Assembly: GCA_964429245.1 (NCBI GenBank)
Contig: CAYSBE010000029.1
Span: 1-23,622 of the forward strand
Direction of reading: 5' to 3'
Length of the DNA stretch: 23,622 bases
DNA from: CAYSBE01 sp964429245
GTDB taxonomy: Bacteria > Bacteroidota > Bacteroidia > UKL13-3
This document shows, in pieces, positions 23,397-23,622 of the stretch (position 1 is its first letter; each line of letters begins with the position of its first letter). Position numbers and translations under genes: made by a program. The notes beneath the pieces were generated by a model that worked only from the letters and a program-made list of their open reading frames with translations, was not told the origin of the DNA and did not search any database.

Positions 23397-23622
23397 ATGA
23401 ATTTTTATACGAAATTACAGTCAGAAACTGATTTTACACTTTTTTATCGAATTTTTCCTAGCTTTAAAATCAGACTTTTACTACTTATACTATTATTGAC
23501 TTCTTATGTCAGCTATTCGCAAGTAACCGTAACTGGCGCGCTAGTTGGTAATGGAACATATACTACATTAGGTGCTGCATTCACTTCCATCAATGGGGGT
23601 GCGCAAACAGGCGCTACCATTG
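23397..23622 (+). CDS. N-terminus of an exported surface protein (partial at window end)
   Basis: An open frame starts at the ATG at 23397 and runs off the window after 75 complete codons. Residues 1-42 form a long leader: a polar N-region, then the hydrophobic RLLLLILLLTSYVSYS ending with SQ. The mature part begins VTVTGALVGNGTYTTLGAAF and continues TSINGGAQTGATI. This opening (VTVTxxxGxxxYxTLGAAFxxINxG) is typical of very large Bacteroidota surface proteins with repeat domains and a T9SS sorting domain. The rest of this one lies beyond the window, so that ending is inferred. No Shine-Dalgarno site precedes it. Confidence 0.75.
   Translation, partial: MNFYTKLQSETDFTLFYRIFPSFKIRLLLLILLLTSYVSYSQVTVTGALVGNGTYTTLGAAFTSINGGAQTGATI

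Overview
The window looks like a chromosomal contig from a Bacteroidota organism, probably of the Chitinophagales/Sphingobacteriales type. Four lines of evidence support this. Base composition is AT-rich. Genes lack Shine-Dalgarno sites, and several have the Bacteroidota promoter pattern TTTG-N18/19-TAnnTTTG. Three complete secreted proteins end in type IX secretion (T9SS) C-terminal sorting domains, with a fourth likely at the right edge. Family types such as N-glycanase-like secreted proteins, secreted TonB-C proteins and the MarR/YceI pair also fit. An exact run of 100 N (7765-7864) shows this is a draft scaffold. I see no CRISPR array, insertion sequence, tRNA, rRNA or prophage.

Left part (1-8057, all minus strand): ygiD-type extradiol dioxygenase; a marR-yceI pair with a palindrome inside the marR promoter; a ferritin / lipid A-type acyltransferase / amidohydrolase lipoprotein run with very short gaps that is probably one operon; a biotin-dependent acyl-CoA carboxylase carboxyltransferase subunit with a clear promoter; and a lipoprotein gene cut by the assembly gap.

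Middle (8058-14440): the SRP (4.5S-type) RNA gene on the plus strand, with a textbook Bacteroidota promoter. It converges on a half-length YehS (DUF1456) gene that lies directly downstream of a T9SS-exported PNGase F-like protein. Next come a YjgN-type (DUF898) membrane protein and a divergent mitochondrial-type aconitase ending in a strong intrinsic terminator.

Right part (14441-23622): a short two-helix membrane protein, a GC-rich REP-like stem-loop, and a stand-alone DUF262-DUF1524 (GmrSD-like) protein. The last is the best candidate for a phage-defence gene here. Then follow a very long Ig-repeat T9SS surface protein, a secreted TonB-C protein tail-to-tail with another T9SS protein, a YjdF-type (DUF2238) membrane protein, about 670 bp of AT-rich DNA without genes, and the first 75 codons of a further exported surface protein.

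Most of the window is housekeeping plus cell-surface genes. I did not find a clearly new multi-gene system. The most useful leads are the DUF262-DUF1524 gene and its structured upstream element, the half-length YehS behind the N-glycanase-like gene, the promoter-embedded palindrome of the marR-yceI pair, and the SRP RNA with an altered tetraloop closing pair.
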